Shown in pieces: positions 9,694-17,686 of a stretch of 64,000 bases of DNA. This DNA comes from Pseudomonas sp. 10-1B (GTDB lineage: Bacteria > Pseudomonadota > Gammaproteobacteria > Pseudomonadales > Pseudomonadaceae), in contig NZ_JYKS01000019.1 in assembly GCF_000935045.1 (NCBI RefSeq), positions 1-64,000 of the forward strand, in the 5' to 3' direction. The notes beneath the pieces are model-generated. The model had not been told where the DNA came from. It worked only from the letters and a program-made list of their open reading frames with translations, and made no database searches. Each line of letters opens with the position of its first letter. Positions within the stretch are counted from its first letter, which is position 1. The position numbers and the translations under genes were made by a program.

Positions 9694-10233
9694 ATGAATT
9701 CTCCCCTGTCCGCCATTGTGGTGATGGGCGTGGCCGGTTGCGGCAAAAGCTGCATCGGCGCCGCCATTGCCGCCAAGAGTGGCGGCCGCCTGATCGAAGG
9801 CGACGCTTTCCACCCTGCCGAAAACATCCGCAAGATGAGCGCTGGCATCCCCCTGGACGACAGCGACCGTGCCGGCTGGCTGGTGCGCCTGGGCCAGGAG
9901 CTGCAAGCCTCGACCCAGGCTGGAGAACGCCCGATCCTGACCTGCTCGGCACTCAAGCGCCGCTATCGCGACACCCTGCGCGATGCCATGCCCGGGCTGG
10001 TATTCGTGTTCCTCGAACTGTCGCCCGCCGAGGCCGAAAAGCGCGTGCTGGCCCGCCCCGGGCATTTCATGCCAGCAAGCCTCATCGACAGCCAGTTCGC
10101 TGCCCTCGAGCCGCCACACGGCGAGCCACTGACCCTGCCGCTTGACGCCACCCTGCCTATCGAGGCACTTGCCGAAGCGGTGGACAACTGGCTAAAGCGC
10201 TGCGGTGAGCGGGGCCTGGCGCAAACCGCCTGA
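9694..10233 (+). CDS. gntK: Gluconokinase
   Basis: A 179-residue cytoplasmic kinase. The P-loop VMGVAGCGKSCIG lies near residues 10-22, and EGDAFHPAENIRKMSAGIPL, the substrate/lid signature of bacterial gluconokinase, near residue 38. TCSALKRRYRD follows near 88 and RPGHFMPASLIDSQ near 124. It phosphorylates gluconate to 6-phosphogluconate with ATP. GAGG lies before the ATG. It is flanked by GntR and the permease, and the periplasmic glucose dehydrogenase near 53 kb could supply its substrate. Confidence 0.95.
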   Translation: MNSPLSAIVVMGVAGCGKSCIGAAIAAKSGGRLIEGDAFHPAENIRKMSAGIPLDDSDRAGWLVRLGQELQASTQAGERPILTCSALKRRYRDTLRDAMPGLVFVFLELSPAEAEKRVLARPGHFMPASLIDSQFAALEPPHGEPLTLPLDATLPIEALAEAVDNWLKRCGERGLAQTA

Positions 10234-10259
10234 ACCCGGCGGCTTTTCCGTCTCACCAA

Positions 10260-10273
10260 AGACAGCGCTACCT
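10260..10273. promoter_or_regulatory. GntR operator-like palindrome, copy 3
   Basis: AGACAGCGCTACCT is the exact reverse complement of copy 1. It lies 73 bases before the permease start, which suggests that gntP has its own GntR-controlled promoter in addition to any read-through from gntK. Confidence 0.82.
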
Positions 10274-10345
10274 CGACCCGCCAACGCGGGCAAAGTTGCA
10301 AACAAGCTACGCCCAAAACAACGATAAGACCGAGGCCTTAAAACC

Positions 10346-11698
10346 ATGTTCGGACTGGCTACTGATACCTTCCTACTGCTCGATGCGCTGGTTACCATCG
10401 TCGGGCTGATCCTGCTGATCACCCACTTCAAAGTCCACCCCTTCGTCGCCCTCACCCTCGCGGCCGGCTTCCTCGGGCTGACCTCCGGCATGCCGGTGGC
10501 CAAGGTCATGAAATCGTTCCAGGACGGTTTCGGCGGCGTGCTGGGCTTCGTCGGCATCGTGCTCGCCCTGGGCACCATGCTCGGCAAGCTGATGGCCGAC
10601 TCCGGCGGTGCCGACCAGATCGCACAAACCCTCATTCGCGCCTTCGGCAAGAAGAACGTGCATTGGGCCATGATGTTCGCCGCCTTCCTGGTGGGCATCC
10701 CGCTGTTTTTCGAAATCGGCTTCGTGCTGCTGATTCCGTTGGTGTTCATCGTCGCCCGACGCTCTGGGGTGTCGTTGATCAAGATCGGCATTCCGCTGCT
10801 GGCGGGCCTGTCGGTGGTACACGGCCTGGTTCCCCCGCACCCGGGCCCGTTGCTGGCGATCGGCATCTTCCATGCCGACATCGGCAAGACCATCTTCTAT
10901 GGCCTGATCGTAGCGCTGCCCACCGCGATCATCGCCGGGCCGCTGTTCGGTAACTTCATTTCTCGCTACATCCCGGGCAACCCGTCCCAGGAACTGATGG
11001 ACCAGATCGCCAAGGAGTCCGACCAGGGCAACCTGCCGAGCTTCACCATCACCCTGGTCACCGTGCTGCTGCCGGTGGTGCTGATGCTGCTGAAGACCTT
11101 CGCCGACGTGGTACTGCCTGCCGAACACATCGTGCGCCAGTGGATGGACCTGATCGGCCACCCCATCACCGCCCTGCTCGCCGCCCTCCTGCTGGCCTTC
11201 TACACCTTCGGCTCGGCCCGTGGCTTCAACCGCCAGCAGATCATGAAGATGCTCGACCAGAGCCTGGCACCGACCGCCGCCATCGTATTGATCGTCGGTG
11301 CCGGCGGGGGCTTCAAGCAGATGCTGGTGGACACCGGCGTGGGCAACGTGATCGGGCAGATGGCCGTGCAGGCAGAGATTTCACCGATCCTGCTGGCCTG
11401 GCTGGTGGCGGCGGTGATCCGCATCGCCACCGGCTCCGCCACGGTCGCCACCATTACCGGCGCGGGCATCGTCGCACCGGTGATCGACCTGGTACCGGGG
11501 GTGAATCGCGAGCTGCTGGTGCTGGCCACCGGTGCCGGCTCGCTGATCCTGTCGCATGTGAACGACGCCGGCTTCTGGCTGGTGAAACAGTACTTCAACA
11601 TGACCGTGGCAGAAACCTTCAAGACCTGGAGCATGATGGAGACCATCCTCTCGGTGGTCGGCATCATCTTCATCATGTTGCTGTCGCTGGTGGTGTGA
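10346..11698 (+). CDS. gntP: Gluconate permease, GntP family
   Basis: A 450-residue inner-membrane protein with about 12-14 hydrophobic helices, the normal length of GntP-family proton symporters. Family segments include IPLLAGLSVVHGLVPPHPGP (about 150-169), GAGGGFKQMLVDTGVGN near 320, and ATGSATVATITGAGIVAP near 360. It should import gluconate for GntK. A GntR-like operator lies upstream and a strong stem-loop follows the gene. Confidence 0.94.
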   Translation: MFGLATDTFLLLDALVTIVGLILLITHFKVHPFVALTLAAGFLGLTSGMPVAKVMKSFQDGFGGVLGFVGIVLALGTMLGKLMADSGGADQIAQTLIRAFGKKNVHWAMMFAAFLVGIPLFFEIGFVLLIPLVFIVARRSGVSLIKIGIPLLAGLSVVHGLVPPHPGPLLAIGIFHADIGKTIFYGLIVALPTAIIAGPLFGNFISRYIPGNPSQELMDQIAKESDQGNLPSFTITLVTVLLPVVLMLLKTFADVVLPAEHIVRQWMDLIGHPITALLAALLLAFYTFGSARGFNRQQIMKMLDQSLAPTAAIVLIVGAGGGFKQMLVDTGVGNVIGQMAVQAEISPILLAWLVAAVIRIATGSATVATITGAGIVAPVIDLVPGVNRELLVLATGAGSLILSHVNDAGFWLVKQYFNMTVAETFKTWSMMETILSVVGIIFIMLLSLVV

Positions 11699-11728
11699 CC
11701 GTTGATCGGGGTAATGGCACCTTGACGT

Positions 11729-11767
11729 TTCGGGTAGGGCCGAAGGGAAGTATGAGCCCTACCCGAA
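11729..11767 (+). terminator. Stem-loop after the gluconate permease
   Basis: TTCGGGTAGGGC (11729-11740) pairs perfectly with GCCCTACCCGAA (11756-11767) around a 15-base loop. It starts 30 bases after the gntP stop. No long T-run follows, so it may act as a terminator or as a 3' stabilising hairpin. Confidence 0.65.
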
Positions 11768-11782
11768 GCAAAGGAGCCTGCC

Positions 11783-12085
11783 ATGACCCGCTCAAGCATC
11801 CTGTTGATTGCCCTGCTCGCCTCGCCACTGGCCGTTGCGGTCGGTACGGGGCCTACCTACCCTGACGACCCGCACAACCCGGCGCCCACGCCGGGCGTGG
11901 ACAGCACCCTCAACCCGATCGAAAAGCCCATGCCACGGGATACCGACCCGCGGATACAAGGCAACGACCCGGAAAGCCCGCCGGCGCGGCAGAATGATGG
12001 TCGCGATCTGCCGGGGATGGATGGCAGTGGCTCGGAGGGGAGCGGGCGGCAAGGCGATAGCGGCACGAGCACCGGTAACCCCTGA
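11783..12085 (+). CDS. Small secreted Pro/Gly/Asp-rich protein of unknown function
   Basis: A 100-residue protein I do not recognise by function. The N-terminus (TRSSILLIALLASPLAVAVG) looks like a signal peptide. The rest is low-complexity, rich in Pro, Asp, Gly, Ser and Asn, with no Cys and no clear fold, so it is probably disordered in the periplasm. AAAGGAG lies just before the ATG at 11783, supporting translation. It sits alone between the gntP stem-loop and a REP cluster. Small proteins of this kind occur in pseudomonads, but I cannot name a family. Confidence 0.65.
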   Translation: MTRSSILLIALLASPLAVAVGTGPTYPDDPHNPAPTPGVDSTLNPIEKPMPRDTDPRIQGNDPESPPARQNDGRDLPGMDGSGSEGSGRQGDSGTSTGNP

Positions 12086-12088
12086 TGT

Positions 12089-12239
12089 GAGAGCAACTGT
12101 CTTGTATTGCCTGGACTGGCCTCATCGCCGGCAAGCCAGCTCCCACAGGGATCTGCGCAGACTTATCAAATTTTGAGCAAGACAGTTGCTCCCACCTCGA
12201 CGGCATAGGCCTCAAGCCCTGTGCAGTACCTGTGGGAGA
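12089..12239. repeat. REP doublet with flanks GTCTTGTATTGCCTGGACTG and a CTTGAGG-type spacer
   Basis: A REP unit (CATCGCCGGCAAGCCAGC) preceded by GTCTTGTATTGCCTGGACTG, then a spacer containing CAAGACAGTTGCTCC and CATAGGCCTCAAGCCCTGTG. The same flank recurs at 26919, at 42739 and inverted near 12760. The spacer recurs near 20290, 26980 and 60590. No coding sequence is supported. Confidence 0.8.
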
Positions 12240-12337
12240 TTCTATGGTTTCTGGCAATGGCATCAGGGTTGCCAGGTGCTCGCCACGGCATCTTCAGCGC
12301 CTGTGAGACCGAGCGCTTGCAATTGCCCAGCCCGGCC

Positions 12338-12577
12338 ATGCAGACGCTCACCGCCGCGCTGGAGTACCTAGCGGTGCTGGCTGCCCGGGCCGAGCAGCCA
12401 TTGCGCAGCTCGCTGGTGATCAGCCAGGGCGCCAGCCGTTTGCCGCGTACCGGCTTTTTCGAGTGCGTAGAGCGCCTGAGGCGCTTTTCCGGGCCGGTCG
12501 ATGGCATGGAGGCGGCGTCGTGGCATGCCTCCGAAGTGGTTCGGGTGTTCGAGTACAGCTATCCCGAAACGGCCTGA
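12338..12577 (+). CDS. Small hypothetical protein, possibly missing its original 5' end
   Basis: The 79 residues from ATG 12338 (start QTLTAALEYLAVLAARAEQP) form a plausible soluble helical protein with SSLVISQGASRLPRTGFFEC and a C-terminal VVRVFEYSYPE. I do not recognise it. The open frame extends upstream to 12221, but that part is REP-type repeat (a TTCAGCGCCTGTGAGACCGAGC arm), so it was probably not in the ancestral protein. An in-frame TTG at 12317 (LQLPSPA) is an alternative start. No clear ribosome-binding site precedes 12338. It may be intact or a remnant fused to a repeat. Confidence 0.5.
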   Translation: MQTLTAALEYLAVLAARAEQPLRSSLVISQGASRLPRTGFFECVERLRRFSGPVDGMEAASWHASEVVRVFEYSYPETA

Positions 12578-12586
12578 ACGCGGATC

Positions 12587-12799
12587 CTTGTGGGAGCGGC
12601 CTTGCGTCGCGAAAGGGCTGCGCAGCAGCCCCAGATTCTCAGCTTCGCCGCAAAGAATGCCGGGGCCGCTTTGCGGCCCTATCGCGACACAAGGCCGCTC
12701 CCACAGGTACAGCGCAAGGCTCAAAGCCTGTGGTGAACCTGTGGTGGCTTGCCGGCGATGAGGCCAGTCCAGGCAATACAAGACATTTGCTCCTACAAG
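12587..12799. repeat. REP cluster with a long inverted repeat
   Basis: TGTGGGAGCGGCCTTGCGTC (from 12590) is inverted as GCGACACAAGGCCGCTCCCA (to about 12705). A further unit on the other strand (GGCTTGCCGGCGATGAGGCC) is followed by CAGTCCAGGCAATACAAGAC at about 12766-12785, the reverse complement of the flank at 12098. It separates the small gene from the regulator at 12818. Confidence 0.8.
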
Positions 12800-12817
12800 T
12801 ACCTGACAAAACCACAG

Positions 12818-14245
12818 TCACCACTGGCGCTTGTCTGGCCGGGTCAACCCCAGCTTCTCGATCCGGTAGCGCAGCATGTCCCGCGACAAGCCAAGCATCC
12901 GCGCCGACTTGGTCACATTCCAGTCGGTGCGGTCCAGGGTCTTGCACACCAGGTCACGCTCCATGTCCGGCAGGCTGGTGCCCGGCTCCGGCTCATGCCG
13001 TGGCACTTCGAACATCGCCGGCGCATGCGACTGTACCAATGGCTCATCGATCAGGGTCATGCACAGGTTCAACTGGTGCGCCTGCACCACCTCGTTCGGC
13101 GCCAGCAACACGGTCTGCTCCAGCATGTTGCGCAGTTCGCGCACATTGCCTGGCCAGCTGTAGCTGAGCATCAAGCTTTCAGCCTCGGCGGAAAACCGCA
13201 AGTTCGGCTTGCCATAACGCCGGCCATGGTGGGTCAGGAAATGGCGCGCCAGCAGTAGCACGTCCTGCCCGCGCGCATACAGCCGCGGCACCTTCAGGGC
13301 AATGATGCGCAGGCGGAAGAACAGGTCGCGGCGGAACTTGCCCTGCTGCACCATCTGCTCCAGGTTGCAGTTGGTGGCGCTGATCACCCGCAGGTCGACC
13401 TTGCGCTCCTTCACCGCGCCAATCCGGCGGATGCTGCGATCCTCCAGCAGCTTGAGCAACTTGGCCTGCAGCACAAGGTCCATCTCGCCGATCTCATCGA
13501 GGAACAGTGTGCCGCCATCAGCGGCCTCGACCAGGCCCACGCGGCGCTCCTTGGCATCGGTGAACGCGCCCTTCTCGTGGCCGAACAGCTCGGCCTCCAG
13601 CAGGTTGGCAGGGATCGAGGCGCAGTTGAACTCGATGAACGGCCCCTTGCTGCGCGAGCCGTCGAAATGCAGGGCACGGGCTACCAGCTCCTTGCCAGTA
13701 CCGGTCTCGCCCTCGATCAGCACCGGTGGCAGGTCGTCGCTGGCCATGCGTCGCTCGGCATCCAGTATCTGGCGCAGGGTGTGCTTGAGGGTGAGCATTG
13801 CCGGCGACTCACCGATCAATGCCTGCAACCCGGACTTCTGCGCCTCGCGCTCCTGGTAGAACGACAGTGTGCGCTCCATGCGATCGGCAGCCAGGGCCTT
13901 GTCCAAGGTCAGCTTGAGCTCGGCCAGCACCACCGGCTTGGTCAGGTAATGGAAGGCGCCCTCCTTCATTGCCTGTACGGCATCTTCGACATTGCCGTAG
14001 CCGGTCATCATGATCACTTTCAGGTCCGGCTCCTGTGCCACCAAGGTGCGCAACAGGTCGTGCCCGCTCATGCCCGGCAGTGAGTTGTCGGTCAGCACCG
14101 CGTCGGGGCGGGCCCGCTTGACCTGCTCCAGCGCCAGCTCTGCGTTATGACACACGGTGACCTCGAAGCCCTTGAGGCTGAGGTAGGTGCGAATGTTGTC
14201 GGCAAGGATTTCATCATCCTCGACTACCAGGATGCTGTGCTCCAT
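12818..14245 (-). CDS. NtrC-type sigma-54 response regulator
   Basis: A 475-residue protein: receiver (1-120; VVEDDE, Asp53 in LTDNSLPG, Lys103), AAA+ domain (about 143-375; Walker A GETGTGKE near 179, Walker [14 protein letters not shown] near 240), and a C-terminal Fis-type helix (about 435-465; [20 protein letters not shown]). The sigma-54 contact loop reads GAFTDA at 226-231 instead of the usual GAFTGA. The first 32 bases overlap the end of the upstream kinase gene, so the two are translationally coupled and form a two-component pair. Confidence 0.93.
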   Translation of the reverse strand: MEHSILVVEDDEILADNIRTYLSLKGFEVTVCHNAELALEQVKRARPDAVLTDNSLPGMSGHDLLRTLVAQEPDLKVIMMTGYGNVEDAVQAMKEGAFHYLTKPVVLAELKLTLDKALAADRMERTLSFYQEREAQKSGLQALIGESPAMLTLKHTLRQILDAERRMASDDLPPVLIEGETGTGKELVARALHFDGSRSKGPFIEFNCASIPANLLEAELFGHEKGAFTDAKERRVGLVEAADGGTLFLDEIGEMDLVLQAKLLKLLEDRSIRRIGAVKERKVDLRVISATNCNLEQMVQQGKFRRDLFFRLRIIALKVPRLYARGQDVLLLARHFLTHHGRRYGKPNLRFSAEAESLMLSYSWPGNVRELRNMLEQTVLLAPNEVVQAHQLNLCMTLIDEPLVQSHAPAMFEVPRHEPEPGTSLPDMERDLVCKTLDRTDWNVTKSARMLGLSRDMLRYRIEKLGLTRPDKRQW

Positions 14246-15707
14246 GGTCCCCTCCCGCTGCGATATTGAATGTAAGGCTGACGCGGGTTCCTTCCTCTTC
14301 CCGGCTGCTCAGGCTGACCGAGCCGCCAAAGCGTTCCATGATGCGTTTGACCAGGGCCAGGCCTACGCCGAGACCGCCCTGCTTGGTGGTGTAGAACGGC
14401 TTGAACACCATCCGCTCCTGCTGTTGGCTCATGCCCTTGCCAGTGTCGCTCAGCAGCAGTTCGGCACGCTGGCTGTCCTTTACGCTGACCTGGGCGCGCA
14501 GCGTGCCGCCTGCCGGCATGGCTTCCAGGGCATTGGAAAACAGGCTGTTGAGAATCTGCGTGAGCTGCAGCGGCTGGCTGGCCACCCACTGCAGGTTGGG
14601 GCCTTCGTAGCAGAAGCGCACACCGTTGCGCTCGATCTGCTGGGCGAAGGCCAGGTGGGTGTCCTCGATGGCCGCTACCAGGTCCACCGCCTCGGCTTCG
14701 TCGCTGGCCGGGCGCAGTGACACCAGCAAGTCGCGCACCCAGCGTGACATGCGGTCCACTTGGCTGATGATGTCGGTAATATTCTTCTGCGCTGCGGGGT
14801 TGGCGATTTCCTCGGCCAATTCGGCGCTGGAGCGGATGTTGGCCAACGGGTTGCGCAAGCTGTGGGCCACGGCAGACGACATCTCGCCCAGCGCCACGTA
14901 GGTTTCGCTGGCCACCAGCCGATCCTGCTGCAGGTGCAGCATCTGCGCCGCACGGCGCACGATCCAGAACAGGCCGAAGTAGATCAGCGCGCCGCCCACC
15001 AGGGTCGAGGCCCAGATCAGCACATAACCCCGCTGGATGCGCCGGACCAGGTCCTGTGGTTCCTTGTAGACTTCCACCATCGCCAGCACTTGCTCGCCCT
15101 GGCTGTCGAACAGGGGGATGTAGTTCTCGATGAACAGGTAGTTGGGTTCACGCAGGAACTTCTGCTCTTCGCGGTCATCTTCGGCCTTGTGGTAGCTGGC
15201 CGACACCGCCTTGCGCGAACGGAAGGCGCGATCGAGGTCACCATCGGCCTCGATGCGCTTGCCGATCAGCTCCGGGTTGGTCGACCAGACGATGGTACGG
15301 TCGCGGGCATAGACGTTGGCCAGCAAGGTATCGGGCAGGTGCTCGACATGGTCAAGGAACTCGACCCGGGTCGACTCGCTCAGCTGCGCGGAGACCTGCA
15401 GGTGCTGCTGGTCCAGCCGTGGGTCAAGCAATTCCCCCATGGTGGTGCCCGGCGGCAGCTGCGAATGGCGGACCTCGGCCTGGGCCATGGCCTGGATGAA
15501 CTGGGCAGTGAGCATGGCATCGCGCTCGACGCTATCGCGCACCACGAAACGCGTCGATACGTACCCCAGCCCGCCCGCCACCGAGGCGATGATCAGCAGG
15601 CTGACCACCGAAAACCAGCGCAGCAGGTTGAATTCGCGCAAGGGTACGGCCATACCACCGGGGGGGATGCTGGCCTTGTCGGGAACTTCGTTTTCCAGCA
15701 TCTGCAT
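14214..15707 (-). CDS. Membrane sensor histidine kinase, first of two paralogues
   Basis: A 497-residue kinase from ATG 15707. TM1 lies near 30-50, a periplasmic sensor region near 50-230, and TM2 near 230-250. HisKA carries AHSLRNPLANIRSSAEL, and the ATPase domain has SDTGKGMS and GLGVGLALVKRIMERFGG. The frame opens with a TTG six codons earlier, which is less likely. It resembles the kinase at 16005-17462 along its whole length. It overlaps the regulator gene by 32 bases, and a sigma-54-type promoter motif lies about 125 bases upstream. The ligand is unknown. Confidence 0.9.
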   Translation of the reverse strand: MQMLENEVPDKASIPPGGMAVPLREFNLLRWFSVVSLLIIASVAGGLGYVSTRFVVRDSVERDAMLTAQFIQAMAQAEVRHSQLPPGTTMGELLDPRLDQQHLQVSAQLSESTRVEFLDHVEHLPDTLLANVYARDRTIVWSTNPELIGKRIEADGDLDRAFRSRKAVSASYHKAEDDREEQKFLREPNYLFIENYIPLFDSQGEQVLAMVEVYKEPQDLVRRIQRGYVLIWASTLVGGALIYFGLFWIVRRAAQMLHLQQDRLVASETYVALGEMSSAVAHSLRNPLANIRSSAELAEEIANPAAQKNITDIISQVDRMSRWVRDLLVSLRPASDEAEAVDLVAAIEDTHLAFAQQIERNGVRFCYEGPNLQWVASQPLQLTQILNSLFSNALEAMPAGGTLRAQVSVKDSQRAELLLSDTGKGMSQQQERMVFKPFYTTKQGGLGVGLALVKRIMERFGGSVSLSSREEEGTRVSLTFNIAAGGDHGAQHPGSRG

Positions 15708-15832
15708 CGCGTGGTTCCCGCCCAAGGCGTCCGTTCAGAAATGCATCAGGGCTTTGCACAGTAGCCAATTGATAGCATCCCACCTGTGCAGCCGCAGCTG
15801 CCATTTGTCGCGTGTTGCCGCACATCACACAC

Positions 15833-15848
15833 TGCAAGAACTCAGCCA
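15833..15848 (-). promoter_or_regulatory. Candidate sigma-54 promoter before the kinase-regulator pair
   Basis: On the minus strand TGGCTGAGTTCTTGCA has the TGGC and TTGCA blocks of the -24/-12 consensus at the right spacing. It lies about 125 bases before the kinase start. Because the operon encodes an NtrC-type activator, autoregulation is a reasonable inference. Confidence 0.6.
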
Positions 15849-16010
15849 GCCAACAATAAAAAATTAAAATGTTATTTTTCAGTAACTTACAATATTTTAT
15901 TAAGAAAAACTGGAGGATAAGCCCCCACATTTGGGTAACTTTTACCCATAAACAAGAAAATTCTTTATATTCAAATAGATACAAAATCTTTTTAACGCCG
16001 ACCATCAAGT
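15849..16010. other. AT-rich spacer between the two kinase genes
   Basis: This stretch is far richer in A and T than the rest of the window, with runs such as AATAAAAAATTAAAATG and TTTTATTAAGAAAAACTGG. A 65-codon plus-strand frame from 15869 has no ribosome-binding site and runs into the antisense of the kinase, so I do not call it. The spacer may be the upstream regulatory region of the first kinase or a short acquired segment. Confidence 0.6.
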
Positions 16011-17462
16011 TTTCGCCAAGCGAAAAATCAGCGTCACACGGGTGCCATGGCCTTCACTGCTACTGAGCCGGACCGTGCCGCCGTAACGCTCCATGATGCG
16101 CTTCACCAGCACCAGCCCCACGCCCAGCCCACCCTGCTTGGTGGTGAAAAAGGGCCTGAAGGCCATGCGCTGCTGTGCTTCGTTCATGCCCTTGCCATTG
16201 TCGGACAGGCACAAGGTCAGGCTGCGCCTGTCCTGGCGCACCACCTCGACGCGCAGCCGCCCACCTTGCTCCATCGATTCCAAGGCATTGGCGACCAAGC
16301 TGCTGAAAATCTGCCGCAGTAACGCCGGGTGCCCCCATACCTGCACTGCCGGTAACGGTCGCAGGTCCAGGCTCACCCCGCCACGCGCCAGCGGTACGCC
16401 GAAGGTTTGTAGGCTTTCCTGCAGCGCCAGCGGCAAGTCCACCGCCGCTGCCTCATCGTTGAGCGGGCGCAGTGACTGCAACAGCTGGCGAATCCACTGC
16501 GACATGCGGTCGACCTGGCTGATGATGTCGTTGACATTGCGCTGCGCCGGGCCTTCGTCGAACGCCTGGGCCAGCTCGGCACTGGAGCGGATGCTGGCCA
16601 GTGGGTTGCGCAGGCTGTGGGCAACCGCCGAGGAAACCTCGCCCAGCGCCACGTAGGTTTCGTTGTTGATCAGCCGCTTCTGCTGCACCGCCAGCAGCCT
16701 CGCCGCACGGTGCATGATGCCGTACAGCCCCACGTAGACCAGCCCGGCCCCGACGGTGATCGCCAGCCAGATCAGCAGCAGGCCATGCTCGATGCGCACG
16801 ATCAGGTCGTGGGGCTCTTTGTAGATCTCGACCATCGCCGTGACGTGCTCACCTTCGGCATCGAACAGCGGAATGTAGTTTTCTATGAACAACTGCTCGG
16901 GCGGGGTGACGAATTTCTGCTCGGAACGCGCCTGTTCGAAGCTGTGGTAGCTGGCCGAGACCCGCATCTTGTACTCGAACGCCCGGTCCAGGTCGTCGTC
17001 CCCTTCGATCAGCTTGCCGATCAACGCCGGGTTGCTGGACCAGATCACCGTGCGGTCCGGAGCGTAGATATTGGCCAGCAGCATGTCGGGCAGGTGCGAA
17101 ATATGGTCGAGGAACTCGCCACGGGCCTTGCGCCGGGCATCCGGGTCAACGTCTGGCAAGTTGCTGCGGTCGGTGCGTGGGTCGAGCAGCTCGCCCATGG
17201 TACGCACATTGGGGATCGACACATGGCGCACTTCGGCGTCGGCGATGGAGGTGATGAACTGCGCGGTGAGCAAGGCATCGCGCTCGACGCTTTCGTCAAT
17301 GATGAAACGGCTGGAAATAAGCCCCAGCCCGACGGCCACGGAGAGGATGATGGCCAGGCTGACCCAGGCGTACCAACGCAGCAGGTTGAACGGCTTGCGT
17401 GGCGCAACCAGCTCGTTACCGGCAGGCACTTCAATTGCGTCGGAACGAGGGGCGATGTCCAT
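16005..17462 (-). CDS. Membrane sensor histidine kinase, second of two paralogues
   Basis: A 485-residue kinase from ATG 17462 with GGAG six bases upstream; a GTG four codons earlier is an alternative. TM1 is near 30-50, the periplasmic region near 50-230, and TM2 near 230-250. HisKA carries AHSLRNPLASIRSSAEL, and the ATPase domain has SDNGKGMN and GLGVGLVLVKRIMERYGG. It is a close paralogue of the downstream kinase, with shared blocks in the sensor half (ISSRFIIDESVERDALLTAQ). It has no regulator of its own and may feed the same NtrC-type partner. Confidence 0.9.
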   Translation of the reverse strand: MDIAPRSDAIEVPAGNELVAPRKPFNLLRWYAWVSLAIILSVAVGLGLISSRFIIDESVERDALLTAQFITSIADAEVRHVSIPNVRTMGELLDPRTDRSNLPDVDPDARRKARGEFLDHISHLPDMLLANIYAPDRTVIWSSNPALIGKLIEGDDDLDRAFEYKMRVSASYHSFEQARSEQKFVTPPEQLFIENYIPLFDAEGEHVTAMVEIYKEPHDLIVRIEHGLLLIWLAITVGAGLVYVGLYGIMHRAARLLAVQQKRLINNETYVALGEVSSAVAHSLRNPLASIRSSAELAQAFDEGPAQRNVNDIISQVDRMSQWIRQLLQSLRPLNDEAAAVDLPLALQESLQTFGVPLARGGVSLDLRPLPAVQVWGHPALLRQIFSSLVANALESMEQGGRLRVEVVRQDRRSLTLCLSDNGKGMNEAQQRMAFRPFFTTKQGGLGVGLVLVKRIMERYGGTVRLSSSEGHGTRVTLIFRLAKT

Positions 17463-17571
17463 GGCGGACTCCACATCTGGGCACCTTCAGAAGGTTATAG
17501 CCCAGAGTTGGGGAAACCATAGTATTAAATTGATGGCATCCGCCGAAGGGTAATTCATAGACTTTACACGG

Positions 17572-17664
17572 TCCCTGTGGGAGCGGGTTTACCCGCGAAG
17601 AAACCAACGCGGTGCATGGCACCGGCTCCGCCGGTGTTCGCGGGTAAACCCGCTCCCACAGGGA
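17572..17664. repeat. REP inverted pair
   Basis: TCCCTGTGGGAGCGGGTTTA and its inverse flank a CACCGGCTCCGCCGGTG hairpin, giving a near-perfect 93-base palindrome. It lies between the kinase and transglycosylase genes. The same layout recurs twice at 20188-20398. Confidence 0.85.
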
Positions 17665-17686
17665 TCGTATGAGCTCAAAGACGGTT

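Noticed and set aside
15869..16066. 65-codon plus-strand frame in the AT-rich spacer
   Set aside because: No ribosome-binding site, and the 3' part is antisense to the kinase end.
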